Of a stretch of DNA of 64,000 nucleotides, positions 16,139 to 25,231 are shown one piece after another; the stretch's first letter is position 1, and each line of letters begins with the position of its first letter. The position numbers were made by a program, and so were the translations under genes. The stretch lies in contig JAXMAR010000028.1 of assembly GCA_046350295.1 (NCBI GenBank), positions 35,537 through 99,536 of the forward strand. The letters run 5' to 3'. Source of the DNA: JAXMAR01 sp046350295 (GTDB lineage: Bacteria; Planctomycetota; Planctomycetia; Gemmatales; Gemmataceae). A model generated the notes under the pieces. That model did no database searches and was not told where the DNA came from. It worked only from the letters and a program-made list of their open reading frames with translations.

Positions 16139-17614
16139 ATGAACAAGCTGCAAACCGTACACGTCCGCGTCAACGACACAGCCACCGGCAAGCCAACCCC
16201 CGTACGCGTCCGTTTCACGGACGGCGCCGGCGCCTACTACGCCCCGTTCGGCCGGCTCAGGGATTTCTCCATTGCCCGCGCCCTCGGTGTCGGCGGCGCC
16301 GTCCTCATCGATGGCCTGCCCTGGGCGTATATCGCCGGCGCCTGCGAGATCGACTTGCCGCCGGGCCCCATCCGCGTGCAAGCCTGCAAAGGTCCGGAGT
16401 ACCGGCCGCTCGACCAGACGATGACCCTGATCGCCGGCAAGCTGTCGCTGCGGCTCACGATCGAGCGTTGGGTGAACCTGCGCGACGAGGGCTGGGTCTC
16501 GGGGGACATGCGCTGTCATTTCCTCGCGCCGCACTCCGCTCTCCTGGAGGCGCAGGCGGAAGACCTGGGCGTGGTCAACCTCCTCATCGCCGAGGGCCGG
16601 GCGCGGGACGAGAGCGGTGCGCCGCAGCGCTGGCTGGCGAACATCGATGACTTCAGCGGCCAGACGGCGGCCCTCGCAACCGCGGGACATCTCGTCGCCG
16701 TCAATTCGTACAACACGTCCCCCCTTGGCGCACTGTCATTGCTCCATTGCCACCGCGTGGTCTATCCTCTTCATTTCGAAGCCCTGAACTGGACCCTTGC
16801 CGATTGGTGCGGCCAATGCCACCGCAAGAAGGGCCTCGTCGTCTGGGCCGTCCGCGACTGGATCGAACGCGGCTTCGACGTTTGCGAGCCGCTGGCGAAT
16901 CTTGTCTGCGGCGACATCGACGCCCTCGAGGTTGAACCGGCGGGCGTCGAGGCGCTGCATCGTTTCTGGAACGCCGGCCTGCGCGGCGTCCCGGTCGGGG
17001 CCAGCGGCAAGGCGAGCAACGCGCAGCCGCTCGGCGCGTTGCGGACGTACGCCAGGATTGGCCCAGGGGAAGAACTGAACTACGGCAGGTGGGTTGAAGC
17101 GGTGCGGGCCGGACACACCTTCGTCAGTGACGGCCCCCTCGTGTGGTTCGCCGCCGCGGGCCAGGAGGCGGGCGGCGTGGCGGACATTCCGGAGATTCAG
17201 GACAAGGTCCCCATTCGCGCTCGCGTCGCTGGACTGCAAGCGCCCGGCCTTCTGCGGATTGTGCGCGGCGGCGCCATCATCGCGGAAGCCAGGCCGGGGC
17301 CGGCCCAGCGTGAAGTCAGCATCGAGATCGAGGCGTCGATCGAAACGAGCGACTGGTTTCAGGCCCTGTGCGTGAGCGACGGCGTGGCGGCCACGGGTTC
17401 GTTCGCGCTGACCGCGCCGGTGTACGTGCGCCGCGGCGGCCGTCCCTTTCAGCCACGCAGCCGTGAGCGTGGCGACCTCGAGGCGACGCTCGGCGCCTAT
17501 CCGCGCCTGCTGGACGCACTTCAAGCGCGCGGCCTTTTTCCGACGGAGCAGGACAGAAGCCGCCTCGAACAGGTCTTCGCCACGGCCCGGGCAAGGCTGA
17601 GCATCTCGGATTGA
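16139..17614 (+). CDS. CehA/McbA-like metallohydrolase-related protein
   Basis: A 491-residue protein without a signal peptide. The N-terminal 110 residues look like a beta-sandwich (VHVRVNDTATGKPTPVRVRF). The middle resembles the CehA/McbA group of the PHP superfamily: WVSGDMRCHFLAPHSALLEA followed by EDLGVVNLLIAEG, and later GASGKASNAQPLGALRTYA and FVSDGPLVWF. In CehA-type enzymes the first motif normally has an HxH metal site; here it reads MRCH, so one histidine is missing. The protein may therefore be catalytically altered or non-hydrolytic. It is divergent from infC and followed by the SecA-like gene 105 bases on. Confidence 0.55.
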   Translation: MNKLQTVHVRVNDTATGKPTPVRVRFTDGAGAYYAPFGRLRDFSIARALGVGGAVLIDGLPWAYIAGACEIDLPPGPIRVQACKGPEYRPLDQTMTLIAGKLSLRLTIERWVNLRDEGWVSGDMRCHFLAPHSALLEAQAEDLGVVNLLIAEGRARDESGAPQRWLANIDDFSGQTAALATAGHLVAVNSYNTSPLGALSLLHCHRVVYPLHFEALNWTLADWCGQCHRKKGLVVWAVRDWIERGFDVCEPLANLVCGDIDALEVEPAGVEALHRFWNAGLRGVPVGASGKASNAQPLGALRTYARIGPGEELNYGRWVEAVRAGHTFVSDGPLVWFAAAGQEAGGVADIPEIQDKVPIRARVAGLQAPGLLRIVRGGAIIAEARPGPAQREVSIEIEASIETSDWFQALCVSDGVAATGSFALTAPVYVRRGGRPFQPRSRERGDLEATLGAYPRLLDALQARGLFPTEQDRSRLEQVFATARARLSISD

Positions 17615-17719
17615 TTCAGCCGAGCGCCGAAACGGGCAAAGCGCCGGAAAGAGCATGCGGCGCCGTGAGGAATCTGATACTCTGGAACAGCCGACTCGAT
17701 TCTCCGCGCCGAGGTCTTC

Positions 17720-19870
17720 GTGACACCCACTACCGCTTCCCCCGCGTCCATCCACATCGCTGGTGACGCCTTTACCCGTTTGCACGGCAAGAACCGCCTC
17801 GGCTCGCGTCTGGCGAACTACGCCCGCCTGCTCTTCGGTCTCCCCTCGCAGCGCCGCCTCGCCCGCGGCGGCCTCGCCATCGCCGCCATTCGCCACTTCG
17901 AGGCCGAATTCAGCAAGCTCTCCGATACCGAGGTTCGCCAGCGCGGTCTGCAGCTGCGCGGCCGGGCCCGCGGCGGCGAATCCCTCGACTCCCTCCTGCC
18001 CGAAGCGTTCGCCCTCACCTGCGTGGCGGCGTACCGCAATGTCCGGCTGCGGCCCTTCGACGTGCAACTCGCGGCGGGCGTCGTCCTTCACCATGGCGCC
18101 CTTGCCGAGGTCGCGACCGGCGAAGGCAAAACCCTCATCGCGACGTTGCCCGTTGCCCTCAACGCCCTCATGGGCAAGGGCGTCCACGTCACGACCGTCA
18201 ACGACTACCTCGCCCTGCGCGACGGCGAATGGACCGGGACCATCTACCAGGCCCTCGGCCTCACGACCGGCGTCCTGCAGATGAAGATGACCGACGAGGC
18301 TCGTACCGAGGCCTACCAGGCGGACATCACCTACGGTACCGCTTCGGAGTTCGGCTTTGATTTCCTGCGCGACCGCCTCAAGCAGAAGAGCAGCCGGAGC
18401 CAGGGCGTCCCCTTCTGGATGGCCTGGAGCAAGGGCGCCAACGTCGACCCCAAGAAGTTCGACCCGCGCGTCCAGCGCGAGCACCATTACGCCCTGGTCG
18501 ATGAGGCGGACAACATCTTCGTCGACGAGGCGCGTACCCCGCTCATCATCAGCATGCCGACGCGCCTCGCCACCGAGCAGGAAGCCGCCGTCTACCACTG
18601 GGCGGACGGCCTGGCCAAGCAAATGGTGCGCGACCAGCACTTCTATCTCGACGAGAAGAAGCAGAAGGTGGAATTGACCGACCTCGGGCGGGGGCTCATC
18701 CGCTACTCCAACCCGCCCACGCACACGCACGCCGTGGACAAGCTGCACGAGCACGCCGAGCGGGCCATCCACGCCAACTATCGCTTCCGCCTCGACCAGC
18801 ATTACCTGATCGAGAACCAGAAGGTCGTCATCATCGACGAATTCACCGGCCGCCGCATGCCCGACCGCCACTGGCGCGAAGGTTTGCACCAGGCCGTCGA
18901 GGCCAAGGAAAAGGCGCCGATCACCTTCGCGGCCGATCACGCGGCCCAGGTCACCTATCAATCGTACTTCCGGCTCTACAAGAAGCTCTCCGGCATGAGC
19001 GGCACCGCCAAGCAGAACTGGCGCGAGCTGCGCCGCGTCTACAAGCTGCGCGTCGTCTGCGTGCCGACCAACAAGCCCTGCGTCCGCGTCCACCAGCCCG
19101 ACCGCGTCTTCCCGACCGAGGACGCGAAGATGGACGCCGTCGTCGCCGAGGTCCAGAAGCTCCACGCCGCGGGCCGGCCCATCCTGATCGGCACCCGCTC
19201 AGTCGAGAAGTCCGAGCTCCTCGGCCGCAAGCTCAGCGCCGCCGGCGTCGAGCACCAGGTCCTGAACGCGCGCCCCGATATCGCCGACCGCGAAGCCGCC
19301 ATCGTCGCCCAGGCCGGCCGCCCGGGAGTGGTCACCATCGCCACCAACATGGCCGGCCGCGGCACCGACATCCTCCTTGGGGGGAATCCCGAAACCATGG
19401 CGTGGGTCAAGCTGCGCGACCAGTACAAGCACCGCAACGACGTCCCGCCGGCAATCTGGAAGCAGACCGTGGACGAGATCGAAGCCCAGGAGCACATCCT
19501 CGGCCTGCGCGACCAGGTGCGGACGTCGGGCGGACTGCACGTCCTGGGGACCGAGCGGCACGAAGCCCTGCGTATCGATCGCCAGCTCCAGGGCCGCGCC
19601 GCGCGCCAGGGGGACCCCGGCAGCGCCCAGTTCTTCCTGTCGCTGGAGGACGAGCTGCTCGAAGGACTCGGGCCCGGCCCGCAGGAATCCCTGCGCGAGA
19701 TCGGCGAGCGCGGCGGCAAGCGTGACTGGGACAAGTACCACCCCTATTTCATCAAGGCGCAAAGGCGCCTCGAAGCGCGCCACTATCGCCAACGCGTCGA
19801 CCTGCTGCTCTACGAACGGAACCGCCAGGAGATCCTCAAGGACCTCGGCGCCGATCCGTACGTCGACTGA
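17720..19870 (+). CDS. Short SecA paralogue (SecA-like ATPase)
   Basis: A 716-residue SecA-type motor. Walker A is VATGEGKT, followed by HVTTVNDYLALRDGEW. The Walker B region reads VDEADNIFVDEARTPL, then the preprotein-binding domain, then IIDEFTGRRMPDRHW. The second motor domain has TNMAGRGTDILLGG and GTERHEALRIDRQLQGRAAR with QGDPGSAQFFLSLEDEL. Only about 75 residues follow that motif, against roughly 250 in housekeeping SecA, so the helical wing, most of the scaffold and the zinc-binding tail are absent. I read it as an accessory SecA in addition to a normal one elsewhere. The GTG at 17720 is preceded by GAGG. Its secretion clients are unknown. Confidence 0.8.
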   Translation: MTPTTASPASIHIAGDAFTRLHGKNRLGSRLANYARLLFGLPSQRRLARGGLAIAAIRHFEAEFSKLSDTEVRQRGLQLRGRARGGESLDSLLPEAFALTCVAAYRNVRLRPFDVQLAAGVVLHHGALAEVATGEGKTLIATLPVALNALMGKGVHVTTVNDYLALRDGEWTGTIYQALGLTTGVLQMKMTDEARTEAYQADITYGTASEFGFDFLRDRLKQKSSRSQGVPFWMAWSKGANVDPKKFDPRVQREHHYALVDEADNIFVDEARTPLIISMPTRLATEQEAAVYHWADGLAKQMVRDQHFYLDEKKQKVELTDLGRGLIRYSNPPTHTHAVDKLHEHAERAIHANYRFRLDQHYLIENQKVVIIDEFTGRRMPDRHWREGLHQAVEAKEKAPITFAADHAAQVTYQSYFRLYKKLSGMSGTAKQNWRELRRVYKLRVVCVPTNKPCVRVHQPDRVFPTEDAKMDAVVAEVQKLHAAGRPILIGTRSVEKSELLGRKLSAAGVEHQVLNARPDIADREAAIVAQAGRPGVVTIATNMAGRGTDILLGGNPETMAWVKLRDQYKHRNDVPPAIWKQTVDEIEAQEHILGLRDQVRTSGGLHVLGTERHEALRIDRQLQGRAARQGDPGSAQFFLSLEDELLEGLGPGPQESLREIGERGGKRDWDKYHPYFIKAQRRLEARHYRQRVDLLLYERNRQEILKDLGADPYVD

Positions 19871-20026
19871 CGTCGTCGCGCCGGCGCATCTTCTCGAGAG
19901 GAGACGGCGGCGCCGCTGTCGACGCGGTCACGAAAAATTCACGATTCTTGGAATAAACCGGGCCACTTCTTCTCTTACCAACAGACATTTCAAACGCGGC
20001 TCGTCCTTGTTGACAGGGAGTCCCCC

Positions 20027-21421
20027 ATGCGCGTCCGTGTATTCTCCTTGTGCCCGCTCGCCGTTCTGATGTTCGCTCTGCCCGGCACGGTCTCCGCCGC
20101 CTGCTGCTATTTCTCCGCCAAGAACACGGACATCTTGCAGCCCGCCCAGAAGGTCTTCCTCACCCACGACCCGGCGGAGAAAATCGAGACGTTTACCGTG
20201 CAGCCGCGTTTCGAGGGGAACGCTCTCGACTTCGGCATGGTCATCCCCACCCCGGCGCTGCCCAAGTTGCACGAGATGCCCAAGGAGTTCTTCAAGCACC
20301 TCGCCATCTACACGATCCTGAAGCGGCGTGAATCTCCTCATTCCAATCTGCTGCCGCTCTTCGCCGACCGCGACTCAATTAGACGCCCCGAGCCGACCAG
20401 CGCACCCACCGCCGCGCCGTCCGCCACGAAGGCCCCGAGTCCTCGCCCCGAGCCGCCGCCGGTGCGCGTGCTGGAGACCGGCGTCGTCGGCTCGCTCGAT
20501 TACAAGATCCTCGAGGCCGACCGGGCCGACGCCCTCTTCGACTGGCTCAAGGAGCACAAGTACCAGTACGCCGGCGACGAGGCGACGCTCGATTATTACG
20601 TGAAGAAGAAATGGTTCTTCACGGTGATGAAGATCGACACCATGGCGATGAAGAAGAGCCGGGACGGAACCTACCAGGGCGAGGTGACGCCGACGCGCTT
20701 CCGCTTCGCCAGCGACAAGCTGATCTATCCGCTCAAGATCACGCAGATCTCCGTCAAGGACAAGACCGAGGCGCTGATCTATGTCCAGGCGCCCGGGAAG
20801 GTCGACCTGCCCGGCGACTGGACCTACCAGTACACCTGGCTGGCCATGCTGCAATCCGCCCGCGGCTGCACGCCGGGCGGCATCAAGGGGGGCGGCGAGG
20901 ACTGGCTCAGCGCCATCAACGAGCGCGTCCCCGCGCTGCTCCGCCGCGCCCGCGACCTCGGCTTCACCTTCACGCCAGGCTTTCGTCCGAGCCCCAACCG
21001 CGAAGGCCACATCCCGACCACCATGGAGTGGGCCCGCAAGCTCACCGCACGCGATATCGCCGTCCTCAAAGGCGAGGCGCCCTACAGCGAAACCGTCCCC
21101 GACGTCGACCAGGGCTTCAATGTCGCCGACGTGCGCGACCCCAAGCGCGCCGGCGCGGTCCGCAAAGTGATCCAGGCCCGCCTCGCCCGCGCCCACGCCG
21201 AACGACCCTACGGTTATCTCGTCCGCCATGTACCCGACGAGGACATCAAGGGCTTGCGCCAGCTGGCCGGCCACTTTCAGGCAGGACAGTTCATCACCAA
21301 GTTCCGCAAGTTCTTCTGTCGCGATGAGATGAACGAGGACATCGTCTTCCAGCCCGCACGCGAAGGGGATCAGGAGGATCGCTCCGAGTACGAAGAGATA
21401 CTGCCGACTTCGCCGCCGTGA
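20027..21421 (+). CDS. DUF2330-family exported protein
   Basis: A 464-residue protein with a signal peptide (FSLCPLAVLMFALPGTVSA) cut before a conserved-looking ACCYF. The first domain (QKVFLTHDPAEKIETFTVQP, NALDFGMVIPTPALPKL) is the pattern of DUF2330 proteins, whose function is unknown. A Pro/Ala/Ser/Thr-rich linker lies at about 125-150. The second half contains SLDYKILEADRADALFDWLK and a further beta-rich domain. No catalytic motif is visible. It is probably periplasmic or surface-exposed. It appears monocistronic. Confidence 0.7.
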   Translation: MRVRVFSLCPLAVLMFALPGTVSAACCYFSAKNTDILQPAQKVFLTHDPAEKIETFTVQPRFEGNALDFGMVIPTPALPKLHEMPKEFFKHLAIYTILKRRESPHSNLLPLFADRDSIRRPEPTSAPTAAPSATKAPSPRPEPPPVRVLETGVVGSLDYKILEADRADALFDWLKEHKYQYAGDEATLDYYVKKKWFFTVMKIDTMAMKKSRDGTYQGEVTPTRFRFASDKLIYPLKITQISVKDKTEALIYVQAPGKVDLPGDWTYQYTWLAMLQSARGCTPGGIKGGGEDWLSAINERVPALLRRARDLGFTFTPGFRPSPNREGHIPTTMEWARKLTARDIAVLKGEAPYSETVPDVDQGFNVADVRDPKRAGAVRKVIQARLARAHAERPYGYLVRHVPDEDIKGLRQLAGHFQAGQFITKFRKFFCRDEMNEDIVFQPAREGDQEDRSEYEEILPTSPP

Positions 21422-21446
21422 TCGCCGCTCCGGCTCCAGGCCGCGC

Positions 21447-22090
21447 TTACCGCAGCCTTTTGGCGGGAACCATAGCGCCGGAGGATCCCTTGGAATAGAA
21501 GCCGAAACGCATCTCGGTGTCCGACACGAACTCGATCTCCATCTGCAGCTTGTCCTTCTCGGCCGCCGCGGCCCGCTCCTCCTTGGAAAGTTTGCCGAGT
21601 GCTTGGCCGGCGGGCATCGGGATCGGTGAGCGATTGCACGGTCATCTCGTCGTTGGACTTGAACGTGATGGGACCATTCGAACGGCCGGTCCGGTCCTTC
21701 GAGCACGAGGACAAGGCCCTTGCCGGTGGTGCGGTCGGAGCGCGCGCGAACGTGGCATCTTGCCTCGTCCCGTCCTGGCGTCGCTGGCGCCGAAGAAGAT
21801 GGCGCACCTGGAACGACGAGCGTCATGGTCGGATGGTCGGGCGCCGTCCCTTGCCAGTTACCGAGGATGCGGTCCGTGTCGTCCTCGAGAGCCGCCTTCC
21901 CACCTGAGTTCAGGGAGATAATCAGGAAGCCACCCCGCCGCCGACCAGCCGCGGCGACCTAGAGCAAGACAAGCACGACGACAACGCCGCGGGTCCCTTC
22001 GCCTTCTTCTTGCGGCGGGGCGTGCGGACGAGCCCGCGGGTCATCCTGATCATCGTCGTCACGTCTACGCGACTTCGCGCCATGCCGTCG
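21447..22090 (-). pseudogene. Small exported protein, frameshifted (TIGR03067-like)
   Basis: On the reverse strand the segments LEDDTDRILGNWQGTAPDHP, GPITFKSNDEMTVQSL and LGKLSKEERAAAAEKDKLQM followed by a beta-rich end closing at the stop at 21447 lie in three frames. The order and the 'GNWQG' start resemble the short planctomycete TIGR03067-type domain, in which a single beta-barrel-like unit reports weight of a substance; function is unknown. The N-terminus, near 22090, is too disrupted to define. It lies in a block where every gene is broken. Confidence 0.4.
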
Positions 22091-22109
22091 CCTCCCGCCG
22101 AAAGACGTC

Positions 22110-22918
22110 ATTTTATTGACGAGCACGACAGACACCCCAACCAGACCCATCCCCTCTCCACGAGTTCGCCGTTTCCCGAGGGAACGGCAGCGCCGGCGTT
22201 GGTGGCGTTGTGAGCGACGATGGCTCGAAGGATCTGGAAATCCGCGGCAAGCCCGGTTGGGAAAGCGTCGTCATCACGCAGCCGGGAACATTGGGCCGAC
22301 ACCCGCAGCGACGCGTCGCCGATCGGCAACGTCCGGCCGACCCAATCGCGCTCGACAAATCCGGAGAGACCGGGAAGAGTCTCAATCAGGACATTAAGCC
22401 GAACCGCCGCGACTCAATCCCGGAGTCCGGCCAGTATTCGCGGAGTCGCCGCAGCGTGGCTGTCGTGACGAGATGCATGGGAGCGAGGTCAAAGTAGCTC
22501 GCCGGACAAGCGCTGATCGATTCCGAGTTTGCCTGCGGATGACCCGGCACGGTCTGGCCAGGCGACTTCGATCGTGGCCGTTCCGAGCGGTGCCCCGCGA
22601 AGGTTCTACCCGCCGCCCAACAACTTCGAAAGGGCCGCGTCAAGGTCGTCACGGTCGCTTCGATACCGGCCCCGTCCGGCCCGGTCACGATCGCTCGTCG
22701 CGCAACTTGGCCCGCAGTTCGGCAAGTAGCCCTCCCACCGCGCGGTTGCTTCGCCTGCGACCCGCCGGTTTCGTCGATCACCGCGAACCGGCGGTCCTCT
22801 CGTCCAGCCCATCCGGCCCGAAGGCCAGCGTTCCAGGCGTTCCCCGCATCGACTTCACTGGGTAGCGGTGGATTTCCGCGACGTACCCCACCAGGGTCCT
22901 GCCTTCGTTCGCGTTCAT
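22110..22918 (-). pseudogene. MOSC-domain protein, frameshifted
   Basis: The start MNANEGRTLVGYVAEIHRYP continues VKSMRGTPGTLAFGPDGLD, the standard MOSC_N opening. Later pieces in other frames are RRFAVIDETGG, FDLAPMHLVTTATLRRLREY and, after a further shift, IGDASLRVSAQC, CVMTTLSQPGLP and AHNATNAGAAVPSGNGELVE. The cysteine normally found near 'CPRCVMTT' in MOSC proteins (a molybdenum-cofactor sulfur carrier residue) is present but split between frames. At least four frame changes are needed. Length would be normal (~265 residues) if they were corrected. Confidence 0.6.
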
Positions 22919-22929
22919 TGGTCGCTCCA

Positions 22930-24519
22930 TGCATCTGCCACAGTTCGACCCCCGCCAGCGTCGCAAGGGCAACAATGATCACGCCCAGGACGACCTGCAC
23001 GGACACATCCCCGGGTGGCCCGGAACAGGTCGGGGACCGTCGAACAGGCTCGGCCGTCACGGCGCTCAAGACCCCGGCCGCCGTGAAGAGGGCCACGACC
23101 GCAGCCAGGTGCACGCCAGCGCGAGCCGCTGGGCGCCGATAGCGGTGCGCCGCGGGCGGCGGCATCGAGGGACATCCGCTTCTCGCCCGCAGGGCGAAGT
23201 AGCCGGCGCCCAATCACGTACATTCCCAGAGCACCGGCACGACAACCCCGTTGTCGTCAATCCGAGGATACACCGCCAGGCGATCACGGACAGCGCTGAC
23301 CACGCCGACAGGGAGCCACACGCCGAGCGCACGCATGGTAGCCGCCGAACAGCTGTGGTTCTTGCCGCAGCCGTTGCAAGCGCGACCACAGCCGAGGATG
23401 GTGGGACCGCCGCCGCGAAGCCGGCGACCAGGACGGCCGCCTGGATCGCCGTCATCGAACCACAGGTTCGCCACGACGAACCCGGCCGTGAGGAGGCTGC
23501 AGCGCCGGCGCCGGCCATGGCGTCTTGTCGCTGTGCATGCACATTCCCCGGAGGAAAGGCGCCACGAACCCGTCAGCGCCCGAGGGCAAACAACTGCCGG
23601 CTGGAACCGTAGAGCAACCCATGGTAGCTCGCGACCAGGCCGAACAGGGCGACCGCGCCGAAGCCGTAGAAGAGCAGGGGAGACTCCCCCGCCGGGATTT
23701 GCCGGATCACCTCGGCCAGCGGATAGTCCACCGGCTTGGCGTCCTTCGCCGCGATCTGCTGGGACGGCAGGGCGCCGCACGCGGTCACGATCGTGAACAC
23801 GACCAGGACAATGACCGTGAGAATTGCCAATGTGAGTCCGCGCGGGATCGTTCGCGCCGGTGTGTGCGACTCTTCCGCGGCAAGCGCCGCCCCCTCGATG
23901 ATGATGAGCCACCATAGCGCGAACGGAATCGCGTCGACGACGGCGCCCCAGCGCCCTTGGCGGCCGGGACCGCCGGCGCCGTCCAGACCCGGTCCCAGTC
24001 GAAGTTCGTCAACGCCGCGGCCCAGAAGATCACCAGGCCGCCGAGCGCCGCGCAGGTCATCCACGCGAGCGCACGCGCCTGCTCCTTCACCCCCCGGGCC
24101 TGAAGCCAGAAAAACAATGCGACGATGGTCAATCCGACCGCGACCGCGACATGCTCGTTCGGCGCGCCATCCGGGGAGAGCAGGAAAGCGACGTACTTCC
24201 CGCCGGCCGCCAGGGCGGTCGCCACTCCGCCGAAAAGGCACCCAAGAACATTGACCAACCCATCAGGAACGCGACCTGCGCTGCAGCGCGCAAGCCATAA
24301 TCGAGCGGGGCCACCGCGCGCGGCATGGCGACCGCCAGTTCCGAGAGGGCGAGCACCCACGCCAGGAACAAAAGGCACACCGCCAGCGACGCAATCAGCA
24401 TCGCCACGGGGCCGTTGTCCTTCAGGCCGAGGTTCCAACCGAAATACTGGCCGCACACGACGATGCCGACGCCCAGCCCAGATGTCACGGACGCGTAGCT
24501 GTCCGCCTGGTAGTTCCAT
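22930..24519 (-). pseudogene. Ethanolamine-permease-like APC transporter, frameshifted
   Basis: A membrane transporter resembling the ethanolamine permease group of the APC superfamily. Pieces in order: TSGLGVGIVVCGQYFGWNLG, LSELAVAMPRAVAPLDYGLR, GGKYVAFLLSPDGAPNEH, ALFFWLQARGVKEQARALAW, ALWWLIIIEGAALAAEESH, PRGLTLAILTVIVLVVFTIV, LPSQQIAAKDAKPVDYPLAE, GLVASYHGLLYGSSRQLFAL and a C-terminal helix VQVVLGVIIVALATLAGVE. At least six frame changes are required, most of them in the last third. Most transmembrane helices are recoverable. The MOSC gene follows on the same strand. Confidence 0.6.
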
Positions 24520-24667
24520 GGGTTCCCCTTCCTGCAGATGATAGTGTCGACCGTCTGTTCGACTGCTTCAACGGAAACCCGGCCCGGAACCCGACAGAAG
24601 CGACTCTTCGATTTTGTTACCCGCGCGGCTTGGTATCCTTGTGAGGTTGAACGAAAAGCGACCCGCT

Positions 24668-25231
24668 GTGCCCGACGAATCCGTCACCCACTGGCTCGGC
24701 AGTTTCAAGGCCGGCGATCCCGCCGGGCGCTGGACCGCTCTGGGATCGCTACTTCGACTGTCGAGCTGGCGGCGCGCCGGCCCGACGGCTTTCCGGCGCG
24801 CTGCTGACGAGGAAGACGTGGTCCTCGCCGCCTTCGACAGCTTTTGCCGCGACGCGGCGGCGGGCCGCCTCCCCCGCCTCGACGACCGCGACGATCTCCG
24901 CGTCCTCCTTCTCATCACCGGGCAAAAAGCCATCGACCTGGTCCGGCGCGAGACCGCTACCAAACGGGGTGGCAAGCCGGAGCCACGGGTGGTCGACCTC
25001 GAAGACATCGTGGGCCGTGAGCCGTCTCCGGAGTTTGCGGCGCTGGTCGCGGAGGAGTTCAGGCGGCTGCTCGGTAAGCTGCCGGACGCGGATTTGCAGG
25101 CGCTCGCGGTATGGAAGATGGAAGGCCATACGAACGAGGAGATCGCGGCGCGGCGGGGGTGCGTGCTGCGCACCGTCGAGCGGCGCCTCAGGGTCATCCG
25201 GAGCCTGTGGGCCGCGGAGCTTGCGCCGTGA
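24668..25231 (+). CDS. ECF-type sigma factor (planctomycete group)
   Basis: A 187-residue extracytoplasmic-function sigma factor. Region 2 is represented by DEEDVVLAAFDSFCRDAAAG and LLITGQKAIDLVRRE, region 4 by LGKLPDADLQALAVWKMEGH and TNEEIAARRGCVLRTVERRL. The stretch just before DEEDVV does not fit the family in its own frame; the expected WDRYFD and VELAARR appear in the other two frames, so two or three compensating indels are likely there. The GTG at 24668 gives the usual beginning PDESVTHWL. Its TGA overlaps the kinase GTG by four bases, so the kinase is translationally coupled and probably regulates it. Confidence 0.8.
   Translation: MPDESVTHWLGSFKAGDPAGRWTALGSLLRLSSWRRAGPTAFRRAADEEDVVLAAFDSFCRDAAAGRLPRLDDRDDLRVLLLITGQKAIDLVRRETATKRGGKPEPRVVDLEDIVGREPSPEFAALVAEEFRRLLGKLPDADLQALAVWKMEGHTNEEIAARRGCVLRTVERRLRVIRSLWAAELAP

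Noticed and set aside
16736..19165. An 809-codon open frame on the reverse strand.
   Set aside because: Antisense to the CehA-like and SecA-like genes, whose motifs are unmistakable; the reverse frame has no motif or ribosome site.
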